DNA of 34,267 bases from an uncultured Spirochaetaceae bacterium (GCA_902802305.1 CADCLG010000029.1:1-34267); one strand, 5' to 3'; numbered from the stretch's first letter, positions 1-9,531 are shown. Made by a program: numbers and translations. Notes: generated by a model not told the origin, from the letters alone.

Positions 1-371
1 CAGTCTCGACTGCTAGACGCTGAAGTGCCTTGTAATTATATATTTTGCCGCTATAGCGGCAGCACTTCAGAGTCTTTTCGCAAAACCAATTTCACTCCTT
101 TGTGATTGTTCTAACATAATCTTTTATAATGCGTTTGCCAGCATCTATATATCGGGTTTCCGCATTATAAATATTTAAAGTATAAATTGGCGTGAGGTTG
201 TGAGTTTTGTGGCAAAAAGCCTCTGTTTGTGGCTGCCGCTATTTGCGGCAGGTCGATAGTTCCTTTACCACAAACAGCGTCTAGCGCATTAATGCGCGAT
301 TTTGCCACAAAACTCACGACCGGAAGCCATTTTGTAAATTGATTTATTTATAATGCGGAAACCCTGTATTT
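1..371. repeat. Gene-free region of nested inverted repeats
   Basis: No convincing coding sequence. The stretch is dominated by inverted repeats. A small hairpin has arms 20-28 and 62-70 around the palindrome gccgctatagcggc (47-60). A larger element spans 154-364: its outer arms are a perfect 20-base inverted repeat (154-173 gggtttccgcattataaata with 345-364). Inside lie arms 200-217 with 300-317 (18 bases perfect, extendable to 196-321 with one G-T pair), then 223-232 with 268-277, a hairpin 234-239/245-250, and the palindrome gcgcattaatgcgc (284-297). The block ttataatgcg at 124-133 can also pair with 161-170, so alternative folds exist. The element ends 7 bases from the stop codon of the next gene. 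It could be a MITE-like or REP-like repeat, or an RNA hairpin. I see no clear target-site duplication. Confidence 0.7.
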
Positions 372-3300
372 CTAAAAAGATACGTCTAATCCGCAGTCAA
401 AAACAAATTTATTAGAGCTGAGCCATGATAATTGGGCGAAAATCATCATTTTGTTGGAATAGCTGGCCAATCCACCAATATTTGGTGTAAGTCCAAGGGA
501 AGCTTTTAAAGAAAGATAGTAAGAATACTCCATTTCTGCGGATTTAATTCTGTCAAAATACTCATTCAAATGAAAAAGCTTCCAATTTTTTTCATACAAA
601 TCCTCTGGACAAGAAAAGCCGCCTGTATAAAGAAAGGAGCAATTAAAATCGTTTGCAAAAAGTGCCATTAAGCCAGGAATTGCCTTTTGAATATCATAGG
701 CAAATAAAATACTTTCTGTCTGAAGATAAGCGGCATTATATGTTGGAAGATTTCTTGTAGAAAAATTGGAAACATTAAAGCTCAAATTGTTTTCGACCAA
801 GGAATAAACTTTATTCTGTACTGAGAAGAGATAAAAACTTATTTTTGACGGCAAACTGAGGGTGTATCTGAATGGACTATCCACAGGAATCAGTTTTGGA
901 ATATATACCGAAGAATAAAAACCAGCCTGTCCTCCATTCTGATAGATTTCGCTGAAAGGAATTTCTTTTGCATTCAAAATATAGGAGCATAATACAGAAG
1001 CTTTTATTCCAATCTTTTCATAGCGATTTGAACCACTTTTATGAACATTCGTGTAAGTTATAGAAAAAGTATCATTTGCATATAAATACTTTGACAAATC
1101 ATCAGAAGCCAAACAGCCAATACTAAATTTTTCATTTTCGCTTACTGCTTTATTTGAGCGGCCATAATGAATAAAAGCATCATTTGAAAAAACTATATAA
1201 GAAATTTTTCCAGCCTGAAGAACTGAATTAATAGTAAAATCAAGCGAAGACTGCTTCCAGAAATGACTGTCGAATTCTGCAGAAGCGGTTACTGCATAAT
1301 TAAACAGGGAAGTATCAGTACCGCTTGAAAAGCTAGTTTCAACAGCCGCAGAGTTTGTATTAAATCCATACCCCGCAGAGAAATTCAACATACCTTTTGT
1401 CCATGGGTTTGCAGTTATATAGGTGATTCCCCAGGGAAGAGAATAAGAAGTCTCAGCTTCTGGGTTGAAAGACTGCGTTTTTACCAGCCCCAGAGGAATA
1501 AGCAGACCTCGTGAATAATAATCAAAAGGATTGTATTTTTGAGGAGTGAATTTCGGCTCTGCTGAATCAGTAATTTCATCAACTGCTTTTGCTACAGAGA
1601 GTTCCCCTACGATGCACGATTTGTCACATTCAATCTGTCCAGAAAAAAGTTTGTTCTGTCTGAAAAAAGAAGCAATATAAAAAAGTTCGTCCCCTGACTC
1701 TGCAAATGCAAGAGGCCAGAAAAGACCACCAGAAATATCATAATCCTGCAAAAGAAATAATCCCTTTCCAGTTTCCAAAGATGAATTGAAAAGAGAATCC
1801 AAAGATGTATTAAAAATCAAGCGGCCAAGTCTCGGCAAAGTAGATTTTTTTGTCCAGGAAAAAAGCAGTTCTTTACCATCAAAAGAAAGATGCCGCATTA
1901 CCATCCCCTCTTCCGGTGCAGGATATTCCCTATAAATGTTTCCCTGTAAATCACAAAGGCAGATTGAATAATTCATTCCCTCTTTTTTTATAAAGGCAAA
2001 ATTTCCGCCACCTATATCCGTAAAAGAATATGGAATTACATCCAGGGGAAAATCTTTTTTCAATAATTCTGAAGCAGAAATTACACGCCCGCTATTACTG
2101 CCATTTTTATCTAAATTGAGCTTAAATATCTTTATTGAATTAAACTGCGACACAAACTTCTGGCAGACCAAATAATAATTTCCATCCCAAAAGAGAATAC
2201 AACCATCCTGAATACCATTTTCCTTCATCTGAAAGCAGCCGAAATTAGTTGGAGAAGAACTTGTAGAATCAAAAAAATAAATATCTATGCTCTTTTTTGC
2301 AACCGCTTTATTTTCTCTAACAAGGTCGGCAATTAAAAAGTTTCCATCCGCCGAAAACTTTATATCATTCAAATCAGGATTATAAAAAAGCTTTCTAATC
2401 TTTTTTTCGCCCTTCAAATCTTTTCTATCAATAAAATAAACCGAACTTGATTTTTTTTCTATAAAAGCAATTCCCCTTTCACTGGCCGTAAGCGAAGAAT
2501 AAACAGCCCCGGAATTATTATCACAAACATCTTTCTGCTGAATCTCCCTCAGCTCAGGGACCTGATAGGCAGCTTCAAAATCAGCCCAAGCCTCATAAAG
2601 ATTAAGACCGTAAGCCTTTTTAAAAATCCCATTTGCAGTTAAACCGCCAAAGTTCACACATAAATACCAGAAGCGGGCGTATTTTTCCATTCCATAAGTT
2701 TTCTGAAGATAATCTGCAAAAGCACCATTAAAATAATAAAAAGCTCCAAAAGGATATAAATCAGAAGCTCCCTGAATATCTGAATAATGAGGAAAAAGTC
2801 CTTCGATTTTTGCCTGCTTTACAATATGCATTGCATATTCATCGTTGAGTCGGCCTTCCCCATTTTTGCTTTCATTTGTTAAAGTCGCTCCTTCCGCCCA
2901 GCCGCTTGTAATTATAAGAGGAGCAGGATTTACAGGATCTCCAAAAATCTTGTCAACTTTCTGCAAAAAGGGAGAACGCAAATTATAAGTAACAGCATGA
3001 GTCAATTCATGGCGGAAAGTCGAAAGTAAAGTTTCGGAAAAAACCTTTAAATCATCTATCGCTCCCGTATCATAAATTACAATATGATTATAAGGATAGC
3101 TCGTCCAATAGGCATTAAAATCTTCCACTGCTGAAGTGATTACCAGCGGCATTCTAAACTGAGGCTCTATTCCATAATCAGAAGCAATATCTTGATAAAG
3201 TGAATCTGCCTTTTCAAAAAGAATCCCAGCCGCCCTTTCTGATGACTGCTGATAAATTATGTCGAACCATTGAGTCTTTACAACTGATAATTCTTCTTCA

Positions 3301-3416
3301 CCAGTAAAAACCCCATCATAAGCAAAGAGAAAATTACTAAAAACAAAGGCAGTACAAGCCCAGAATAAAAATAAAAGCAATCTTTTCATATCACGCAAAA
3401 ACTTGAGCACAAGCAC
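372..3416 (-). CDS. Predicted exported/outer-membrane gluzincin metallopeptidase (peptidase MA-like) with propeller and barrel-like regions
   Basis: 1014 residues. The N-terminus (two Lys/Arg pairs, then a hydrophobic run to FLFA near residue 32) is a signal peptide. The zinc motif HELTH is at 136-140 and a likely third ligand is E175 in GWAEG, the pattern of HExxH gluzincins of the peptidase MA type. Residues about 290-640 contain repeated strand/turn blocks resembling a beta-propeller (inference). From about 650 to the end there are alternating aromatic/polar strands, and the chain ends in a terminal Phe (CGLDVSF), as outer-membrane barrels do. The likely role is envelope proteolysis; the substrate is unknown. 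The start is a GTG 15 bases after the permease stop, with agga 10 bases upstream. An ATG at 3389 is an alternative that keeps the signal peptide but has no ribosome-binding site. Co-transcription with the ABC genes is likely. Confidence 0.75.
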   Translation of the reverse strand: MLVLKFLRDMKRLLLFLFWACTAFVFSNFLFAYDGVFTGEEELSVVKTQWFDIIYQQSSERAAGILFEKADSLYQDIASDYGIEPQFRMPLVITSAVEDFNAYWTSYPYNHIVIYDTGAIDDLKVFSETLLSTFRHELTHAVTYNLRSPFLQKVDKIFGDPVNPAPLIITSGWAEGATLTNESKNGEGRLNDEYAMHIVKQAKIEGLFPHYSDIQGASDLYPFGAFYYFNGAFADYLQKTYGMEKYARFWYLCVNFGGLTANGIFKKAYGLNLYEAWADFEAAYQVPELREIQQKDVCDNNSGAVYSSLTASERGIAFIEKKSSSVYFIDRKDLKGEKKIRKLFYNPDLNDIKFSADGNFLIADLVRENKAVAKKSIDIYFFDSTSSSPTNFGCFQMKENGIQDGCILFWDGNYYLVCQKFVSQFNSIKIFKLNLDKNGSNSGRVISASELLKKDFPLDVIPYSFTDIGGGNFAFIKKEGMNYSICLCDLQGNIYREYPAPEEGMVMRHLSFDGKELLFSWTKKSTLPRLGRLIFNTSLDSLFNSSLETGKGLFLLQDYDISGGLFWPLAFAESGDELFYIASFFRQNKLFSGQIECDKSCIVGELSVAKAVDEITDSAEPKFTPQKYNPFDYYSRGLLIPLGLVKTQSFNPEAETSYSLPWGITYITANPWTKGMLNFSAGYGFNTNSAAVETSFSSGTDTSLFNYAVTASAEFDSHFWKQSSLDFTINSVLQAGKISYIVFSNDAFIHYGRSNKAVSENEKFSIGCLASDDLSKYLYANDTFSITYTNVHKSGSNRYEKIGIKASVLCSYILNAKEIPFSEIYQNGGQAGFYSSVYIPKLIPVDSPFRYTLSLPSKISFYLFSVQNKVYSLVENNLSFNVSNFSTRNLPTYNAAYLQTESILFAYDIQKAIPGLMALFANDFNCSFLYTGGFSCPEDLYEKNWKLFHLNEYFDRIKSAEMEYSYYLSLKASLGLTPNIGGLASYSNKMMIFAQLSWLSSNKFVFDCGLDVSF

Positions 3417-3431
3417 TTCTAAATAATCCTA

Positions 3432-5156
3432 TCACATTCTGTCGATTTTTTTTACCGCATATTTCCAGTAGCATAAGCCCAGTGGAATTGCAATCAAAAT
3501 CAAAAACAGAATTAGTATAATCAGCCCGATATTATTCTTAGGAAACACAATAATTCCTAAAAGCAAAAATAATACAATCAAGCCCATTGTAAGAAAAATT
3601 GAAAAAATAGTATTAAGATTCTGTTTGAAGGCTGCAACAGGATTTTCCCATTCCAATTTAGGATGAAGGGTATCAATGAACATTTCAAAAAAAATCAATA
3701 TTGAAGAAAAAAGGCTTTCGATTATAAAAATACTAAAAAAGATAAGAAGCTTTTCTTTAACAGAAAATGGGATTTGCAGATAGGCCGCAGCAAAAAGCAT
3801 TTGAAGAGCTACAATAAAAAAAGCAATTATCGAATATAAAAATGCATGAATAAATTTTACAAAAATAATACTGTCTTTTTTGATTGGCATTGCTTTCAGG
3901 CAGTAAAATGCTTTTCCTTCCCTGGAAAAAGAGGTTGAAGCAACGTTGGTTGAATTTGCCAGAAATATAGCAGCTGCCGAACCGCCAAGAACAATAAAAT
4001 ATCTTACTTTTTCAAGCGTAATAAAATCCGCACTTAAAAAGAAGACAGATAACTTAAAACGTAAATCAGATAATTCCATACCGCCACTATTTCGTACTCC
4101 AAACCAAAATGAAATAAGAATAATTAAAGGCAATAAAACCAGAGCAAGGGGACCATTTGAAAAAAAAGTCGGCTCCCGAAATACCGTCCTTACATCCCTT
4201 AAAAACAAAGACTTTGTTACAGAGCCCGCTTTTGCATCCCTTTTCAAAATCTTTTCCGCCTGCACTTCAGATAATTTCTTTGTTTTTACATCTGTAAATC
4301 CATTCAAAGTCCTTACATAAAGAGTCGCAGTCAAAGGAATAAAAACAAAAGTTACAAGGATAAAAGTAACAGTCAGCATAAGAATTGCCGTCCAGTCTCC
4401 AATCAAAGCAGAAGAAAGCCATTTTATAAAAGGAAGAGTATTAACAAGGCGTCTTGCAAGATTGGCCAGCAATACAGCATTCTTCATATTCTGCTCGGAA
4501 TTAGAAGCAAAATCCACCCTTGTAGATAAAAAGGAATAAATGGAAACAAAAATTAATACAGAAAATATAGCCAACCAGTTAAGAAGAGACTTTTTACGCA
4601 AGGCCGGTATAAAAAATAAAACGAGCACAAGCAAAAGATAAATAATATACACAAGAGTGATGGAAACAGTAAGAACAGAAATCATCAGCCCCACATAAAA
4701 AGAAGGATTTGAAAGCAGTCCTTCATTATAACCAAAAGTTACACCACCAGTCGCCAGAATCAACATTCCCAGAATAGAATCTGTGATAAAAGACACGCCA
4801 ATTTTTGCCCCAAAAATCTCTACCGGCTTTAAAGGCATACTCAATAATTCTTCTTCACCCTTTCCCGTAAAATAATTGTTTGCCACAGACAAAAAACCGA
4901 TTACAAAAACAAGAACCGAAGCCATCACAAAGCAGATAACCGGCATCAACTCAGTTTGCCCTGTGATTTTAAGATTTTTGTAGGTCGTAATCATCGTATA
5001 AATGTACATAGCCCCGTAAATAACAGCAATGTAAAGAAAAGTAATACCAATAAGTACAGCCCTTAAAATTGTTTTTGATTTTTTTTCAGATTCTGACAGA
5101 AGCCCGTTAAAAGAAAAAATATTCGAAGCAAAGATTTTAAAAACCTTAAAAAGCAT
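3432..5156 (-). CDS. ABC-2-type transporter permease
   Basis: A polytopic membrane protein with about a dozen hydrophobic segments (for example around ITFLYIAVIYGAMYIYTM and LIILILFLILIAIPLGLCYW) and a cytoplasmic mid-loop rich in Lys. It resembles the large permeases paired with single export-type ATPases. I place the start at the ATG of 5154-5156 (574 residues, MLFKVFKIF...). That ATG has a strong ggaggt 10 bases upstream and begins one base after the ATPase stop. The longer open frame to 5225 would overlap the ATPase gene by 68 bases and has no better start signal. It is the membrane half of the exporter whose ATPase is the upstream gene. The substrate cannot be read from the sequence. Confidence 0.85.
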   Translation of the reverse strand: MLFKVFKIFASNIFSFNGLLSESEKKSKTILRAVLIGITFLYIAVIYGAMYIYTMITTYKNLKITGQTELMPVICFVMASVLVFVIGFLSVANNYFTGKGEEELLSMPLKPVEIFGAKIGVSFITDSILGMLILATGGVTFGYNEGLLSNPSFYVGLMISVLTVSITLVYIIYLLLVLVLFFIPALRKKSLLNWLAIFSVLIFVSIYSFLSTRVDFASNSEQNMKNAVLLANLARRLVNTLPFIKWLSSALIGDWTAILMLTVTFILVTFVFIPLTATLYVRTLNGFTDVKTKKLSEVQAEKILKRDAKAGSVTKSLFLRDVRTVFREPTFFSNGPLALVLLPLIILISFWFGVRNSGGMELSDLRFKLSVFFLSADFITLEKVRYFIVLGGSAAAIFLANSTNVASTSFSREGKAFYCLKAMPIKKDSIIFVKFIHAFLYSIIAFFIVALQMLFAAAYLQIPFSVKEKLLIFFSIFIIESLFSSILIFFEMFIDTLHPKLEWENPVAAFKQNLNTIFSIFLTMGLIVLFLLLGIIVFPKNNIGLIILILFLILIAIPLGLCYWKYAVKKIDRM

Positions 5157-5157
5157 C

Positions 5158-5910
5158 TTAATCAGCACCTCCAAAAACAGAACTACCAACAAGCTTAAGA
5201 AAAATATTCTCCAGAGACTCTCCACTTTCTCCGTGCTGAGATTTTAATTCCTCAAGACTGCCTGTAAAAATCAATTTTCCCTGATTAATGATTCCTATTT
5301 TATTGCAAAGCTTTTCTGCAACTTCCATCACATGAGTAGAAAAAAATACCGTTTTACCAGCCGAAGCTCTTTCCCGCATAATTTCTTTGACAGTAAAGGC
5401 AGCTTCCGGGTCAAGACCGACCATAGGCTCGTCAAGAATCCAGTTTTTAGGATTTGTGATAAGACTTGCAATCAAGAAAAGCTTCTGCTTCATTCCATGA
5501 CTGAATGAAGATATTTTATTGCTTAAAACTTCCTTTAATCCAAAACGTGAACAGTAAAAATCAATCTGCCTTATTCTTTCTTCTTTTGAAACCTTATAAA
5601 CATCTGCAATAAAGTTAAGATATTCAATTGCCTTTAATCTGGAAAAGGTTTCGGGATTATCTGGAACAAAGGCAAATGTACGCTTTGCTTCTATAGGCTC
5701 TTTTATAATCGAAAAACCATCCAGCAGCAAATCTCCTTCATCAGGAGCAAGAATACCGGTAAGCATTTTAATTGCAGTGGTTTTACCAGCTCCGTTGGGA
5801 CCTAAAAAGCCAAAAATATCACCATCATTTACAGTCAGAGATAAGGAATCAACAGCTTTCTGACCGCTGCCTTTATTATAATTTTTTGAGACCTTCTGGA
5901 TTTCAAACAT
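5158..5910 (-). CDS. ABC transporter ATP-binding protein
   Basis: 250 residues with a full set of ABC ATPase motifs: Walker A GPNGAGKT (37-44), the signature region FSHGMKQKL, Walker B WILDEPMVGLDP, and the switch His in FFSTHVME. The family drives export or import by ATP hydrolysis on the cytoplasmic face. The single ATPase followed directly by an ABC-2-like permease indicates an exporter. The start ATG has aggag 6 bases upstream. The stop lies one base before the permease ATG, so the two are translationally linked. The substrate is unknown; DrrA/NatA-like exporters share this layout. Confidence 0.93.
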   Translation of the reverse strand: MFEIQKVSKNYNKGSGQKAVDSLSLTVNDGDIFGFLGPNGAGKTTAIKMLTGILAPDEGDLLLDGFSIIKEPIEAKRTFAFVPDNPETFSRLKAIEYLNFIADVYKVSKEERIRQIDFYCSRFGLKEVLSNKISSFSHGMKQKLFLIASLITNPKNWILDEPMVGLDPEAAFTVKEIMRERASAGKTVFFSTHVMEVAEKLCNKIGIINQGKLIFTGSLEELKSQHGESGESLENIFLKLVGSSVFGGAD

Positions 5911-5992
5911 TCTAAACTCCTGACAGTCTGCATTCCATCTTCCCTATCAAAAAAAGGAAAGCTGTTAATATACTGTCTATATAAGGAGTTTA

Positions 5993-7606
5993 TTAGATTA
6001 AACCAAGTTTCGCAACCAAATATACAAAAGGTGAGTTCCAGTAAATTGCAATTTCATTGGTACTGTAACTGCCCGTCATATCTATAAAACACTGCAAAGG
6101 AGCTTTTCCCTGCAAATATTTTTTTGCCACTTCATCTACCAGACCGGCACAAGGACCACCAGACAACATTCCAGGCATACATTTTCCAAGTGCCCCAGAA
6201 GGACGATGATGAGGATTAACTACAGGATTAGCACCATTCCCCGTAAGATAGCAGACATCCAGTGGATTACAGCCCATAAGATAATTGAACTGAGACAAAG
6301 CTGCTTCATAATACTTTTTCTCACCGCTAATATCATAAGCAAGCAAAAGAATATGGGCTAAATCACAGACATGACCATTGCTTCCCCAGAAAACAAGAGT
6401 TAGGCCAGTTTCAAAAGAAGCATTTTTAACAGTCTGATAAATTGATTCGGCCTCGGTCAGAATGTTATTTTTCAGTTCTAGAACAATTTTTTTGTCTTCA
6501 ATTATATTTTCATTTTTTATAAGGATTTCACTTCCATATCCGGCAACACAACCCCAGCCAAAACTTTCGCTCCAATTCTTTTTCCATGGACAGCTGGCAT
6601 CAAGAGGAAGTTCCATTGCACGTTTTTTTATTTCAAAAGCAGCATTAAGATATTTTTTATCACCGGTAGCTGCAAAAAGAGAAGTTAAAGCAAAATATCT
6701 TTCATCATAAACATTCCAGTCGCCGTAACCGCCGGTAGTAATTTCAGGAGGATTTTTATAAAGTTCATCTTCATGGCAGTCCAGATACTCCTGTGCTTTT
6801 AAAGCTGCTGCCAGTAATTTATCTGCAAAAGCAGAATCTACTGTTTTAAAAAATCCGTATGCATAAGCCAGACAGCCTGCAAAATCAGCAGTTGCAGAAG
6901 TAGAAACTGGAGCAATGACAAGCTGGTCTTTTTCTTCTTGAGGAAGGATAAAAGGACAGAAATGGTAGCAGGAGATTTTGTGATAGACACCACCGTCTTC
7001 ACGCTGCATAGCAAGCATCCATTCAAGTTCAAAACGAACTTCAGCTAAAATGTCAAAGCCTGTATAATTTTTATTCTGAGCTTCATAGGCCAAAAGCAAA
7101 TCCATTACAGCCTTGCTTGCGGCAACCACATATCGACCATAATCGCCAGCATCATGCCAGCCGCCCTGAACATTCTTTGTTAATTCTGTACCATAGATTT
7201 TTGCTATTCCAGTATGACAGGCTGGATGTCCCCATTCTTCGTCTTCAATGTTCTGTCCACAGCGTGAAAGATAAAAATAATTCAATGCAGAAAAATACAT
7301 ATCATCAAAAATGCCTTTTCCTATTTTAAAAGCGGCACTTTTTGTCTGTGAGCTCTGACTTTCATCCGTAAAAATACAATAACTGCCTTCAGATTTAAAA
7401 TCACTGAAATCGGCACAGCAAACTGCCTCTCCAGCCAGTTTATCCTGAACAGGAGCCTTTAATTTGCCCTTATAAACAATTTTTTCAGGATTATCAGCCT
7501 CGGCAATAAAAAAAGAATCTCCTTCAACAGCATTTTTTACAAATGCTTTTTTTGTGCTGTCAGTTTTGTATCCAATCTGATTAACGAAAATAAATCTATC
7601 CTTCAT
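5993..7606 (-). CDS. Glycoside hydrolase family 9 (cellodextrinase/endoglucanase-type), no signal peptide
   Basis: 537 residues. Residues 1-95 look like the N-terminal Ig-like domain of GH9 enzymes (FIFVNQIGYKTDS...). The (alpha/alpha)6 catalytic domain follows, with the catalytic aspartates in GGWHDAGDYGR (D152, D155), the GH9 signature NPHHRPSG near 464, and the acid/base region SYSTNEIAIYWNSP (Glu about 518). These are the known GH9 active-site motifs, so hydrolysis of beta-1,4-glucans or cellodextrins is expected. The chain begins MKDRFIFVNQ with no signal peptide or lipobox, which points to a cytoplasmic enzyme acting on imported oligosaccharides (inference). No Shine-Dalgarno is visible. 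A TATACT box (7614-7619, minus) sits 7 bases before the ATG, so the mRNA may be leaderless. Confidence 0.92.
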   Translation of the reverse strand: MKDRFIFVNQIGYKTDSTKKAFVKNAVEGDSFFIAEADNPEKIVYKGKLKAPVQDKLAGEAVCCADFSDFKSEGSYCIFTDESQSSQTKSAAFKIGKGIFDDMYFSALNYFYLSRCGQNIEDEEWGHPACHTGIAKIYGTELTKNVQGGWHDAGDYGRYVVAASKAVMDLLLAYEAQNKNYTGFDILAEVRFELEWMLAMQREDGGVYHKISCYHFCPFILPQEEKDQLVIAPVSTSATADFAGCLAYAYGFFKTVDSAFADKLLAAALKAQEYLDCHEDELYKNPPEITTGGYGDWNVYDERYFALTSLFAATGDKKYLNAAFEIKKRAMELPLDASCPWKKNWSESFGWGCVAGYGSEILIKNENIIEDKKIVLELKNNILTEAESIYQTVKNASFETGLTLVFWGSNGHVCDLAHILLLAYDISGEKKYYEAALSQFNYLMGCNPLDVCYLTGNGANPVVNPHHRPSGALGKCMPGMLSGGPCAGLVDEVAKKYLQGKAPLQCFIDMTGSYSTNEIAIYWNSPFVYLVAKLGLI

Positions 7607-7703
7607 AGTTTGAAGTATAAGAGAAATACCTTACAAATTGTTGAACAAAAATGCTAATGAATTGAATAAATAAATGTCAGTAGAATAAGCACTTTTATAA
7701 AAA

Positions 7704-8360
7704 TTACCTGAGAGTTAATGTTTCATTAAGAGTAAGCAATTTAACCATAGGAATCACATGAAGAGAGCTTTTTCCGTCCGGTAAGGTCAGGGTAATATTA
7801 AAAGAACTTTCTGCAATTTCATCTGCCGCCGCCTGTCCATAAAAGGCAGCAATTGTTTCTATATATTCTGTCTCAGATAATTGCTCATCATTAAAAACAG
7901 GAGCAAGCAGCAAGTCTAAAAAAGAAACAATTTCTTCATCAGAGGAATTATAAAAATCCAGCAGTTTTTTTGCAGACAAGGTTGCAGTGATTGAAGTTTT
8001 ATCGCTTTTAAGAACATCAGACTTATAAAGAGAAGAGCTTTTTGTTTTATCACTCATAAAAATATCCAGGTCCGTTCCGCTTTTTGAACTAACCCTGACA
8101 TTTGAAAAGCCATTCTTCCCAAGCTCGTATTCTATTTCATTTGTATTGAAGACAACATCACCATCTTTCACACCGGAAGCAGTTTTGATTAAAGTTTCAA
8201 AGGCAAGTCCGGAACTTCCACTGAACTGAACGTCAATTGAACCGTCCTTATTCAGCGTAATATTGATTTTTGAAGTACAGCTGGTTGCTAAAAAACATAC
8301 TGCTGCAGCAAGTCCAATTATTCCAGCTGTAAAGATTCTGCCAAGAAGATTTTTTTTCAT
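7704..8360 (-). CDS. Putative lipoprotein of unknown function
   Basis: 218 residues. A signal peptide with the lipobox FLATSC (Cys28) predicts lipid anchoring in the envelope. The mature part is rich in Ser, Lys and Thr, with beta-strand-like stretches (KINITLNKDGSIDVQFSG). I do not recognise a family. The ATG overlaps the stop codon of the NlpC/P60 gene by four bases (ATGA), so the two are almost certainly co-translated and may work together at the cell envelope. Confidence 0.75.
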   Translation of the reverse strand: MKKNLLGRIFTAGIIGLAAAVCFLATSCTSKINITLNKDGSIDVQFSGSSGLAFETLIKTASGVKDGDVVFNTNEIEYELGKNGFSNVRVSSKSGTDLDIFMSDKTKSSSLYKSDVLKSDKTSITATLSAKKLLDFYNSSDEEIVSFLDLLLAPVFNDEQLSETEYIETIAAFYGQAAADEIAESSFNITLTLPDGKSSLHVIPMVKLLTLNETLTLR

Positions 8361-9523
8361 TTTCCTCGTCCAAAAATAGAAACCGGGAATGCAAGCCTTA
8401 TTCCAGTATACATTACAAGCCCGGCAGCCAGACTTTCCGTAAAGGATAAAGTCGAACCGTCTAAATTATTATAAATTGTGTAACTTACATCCTGCACACC
8501 TTGCAAAGAAAAGCTTCCTATTTCTATAGCTGGTGTCATAAAAGAAACTCCGACCAGACCAGGAAAGACAGATGGCTTAATTTCTTTGTCAGTATCAATA
8601 AGAAGAGCATTCTTAAAAGAAATGACAGGTCCCGCATAAGCCCTTATGTAATCATTAAAGGTAATAGTGAAAACTAAAGGCATTTGTACAGTGTTAAGGC
8701 CATAATTATATCTAAAGCCCAATCCAAATCCAGGCTCCAGAGTCCAGGCGGAATATCTAACGTGTGCAAGCGCATCAATTCCTCTGTAACGGAAAACAAA
8801 CTGTCTTGGAGAAAGTAACGACCAGTCAAAAAATAAAGAAGCATCTATTACAATACTATCCGCCGTATATCCACTTACTTCATCTTTTTCCTTGATAAGA
8901 CTCTTACCTGATTTTTTTGTTTTTTTATCTGATGAAGTAGATTTTTTTACAACCGTCTGTTCTGTTGCTTCCGAATCATCCTGTAAATCTTCAGCTTCAT
9001 TCTTGCTTTCAACAGCTTTACCAGAAGGTAGAAACTGTCCAACTCCTGCATATTTTTCTTTCCAATAGCTGCTATTCAATTGAGAATAAGCAACTCCCTG
9101 CCCGTCTTCATCAAGGGAATCACTTAAAGCAGAAATAAACTTATTGTCACCAATATAAACGCCAACATGAGAAATTGTGGCAGATCCCATTGTCCTGAAA
9201 AACAAAAGATCTCCAACTTCCTTTTTTTCATCCGGGATAATTCGTACTTCATTGTAAATTGCTTTGGCAGTTCTTGGAAGTTTTACATTTATGCTTTCCT
9301 TTGCAACATAATAAATCAAACCTGAACAGTCAAAAGAATCCGGTCCGGCAGCTCCATATTCATAAGGCATTCCAAGATGCTTTTTCATTCCTTCAACAAA
9401 CTTTTCTCTTGCAACCTGAGCTTCGGCGGCAGTCATTGCAGTCATTGATTGAGCAAATAAAGCGATTGAATTAACAAATACAAAACAAAAACAAAAAAAC
9501 TTTCTAATAAATTTCCCCTTCAT
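8357..9523 (-). CDS. NlpC/P60 peptidoglycan hydrolase with C-terminal beta-rich domain
   Basis: 388 residues. A signal peptide ends near FAQ (residues 23-25). The NlpC/P60 domain follows, with nucleophile C66 in DSFDCSGLIYY and the catalytic His in ATISHVGVYIGD. The family cleaves peptide bonds in peptidoglycan stems. A Ser/Lys-rich linker (about 165-210) leads to about 170 residues of alternating strands (FVFRYRGIDALAH, GFGLGFRYNYGLN) resembling a small membrane barrel or beta-sandwich. This fusion could tether the hydrolase to the outer membrane (inference). There is no Shine-Dalgarno. A good promoter ends 8 bases before the ATG (see 9532-9560), so translation may start on a leaderless mRNA. 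Confidence 0.87.
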   Translation of the reverse strand: MKGKFIRKFFCFCFVFVNSIALFAQSMTAMTAAEAQVAREKFVEGMKKHLGMPYEYGAAGPDSFDCSGLIYYVAKESINVKLPRTAKAIYNEVRIIPDEKKEVGDLLFFRTMGSATISHVGVYIGDNKFISALSDSLDEDGQGVAYSQLNSSYWKEKYAGVGQFLPSGKAVESKNEAEDLQDDSEATEQTVVKKSTSSDKKTKKSGKSLIKEKDEVSGYTADSIVIDASLFFDWSLLSPRQFVFRYRGIDALAHVRYSAWTLEPGFGLGFRYNYGLNTVQMPLVFTITFNDYIRAYAGPVISFKNALLIDTDKEIKPSVFPGLVGVSFMTPAIEIGSFSLQGVQDVSYTIYNNLDGSTLSFTESLAAGLVMYTGIRLAFPVSIFGRGK

Positions 9524-9531
9524 AAGCTAAA

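Noticed and set aside
1..371. CRISPR array
   Set aside because: The repeats are inverted and nested, not regularly spaced direct repeats.
5157..5225. Longer permease start overlapping the ATPase gene
   Set aside because: The ATG at 5156 has ggaggt at good spacing and begins just after the ATPase stop.
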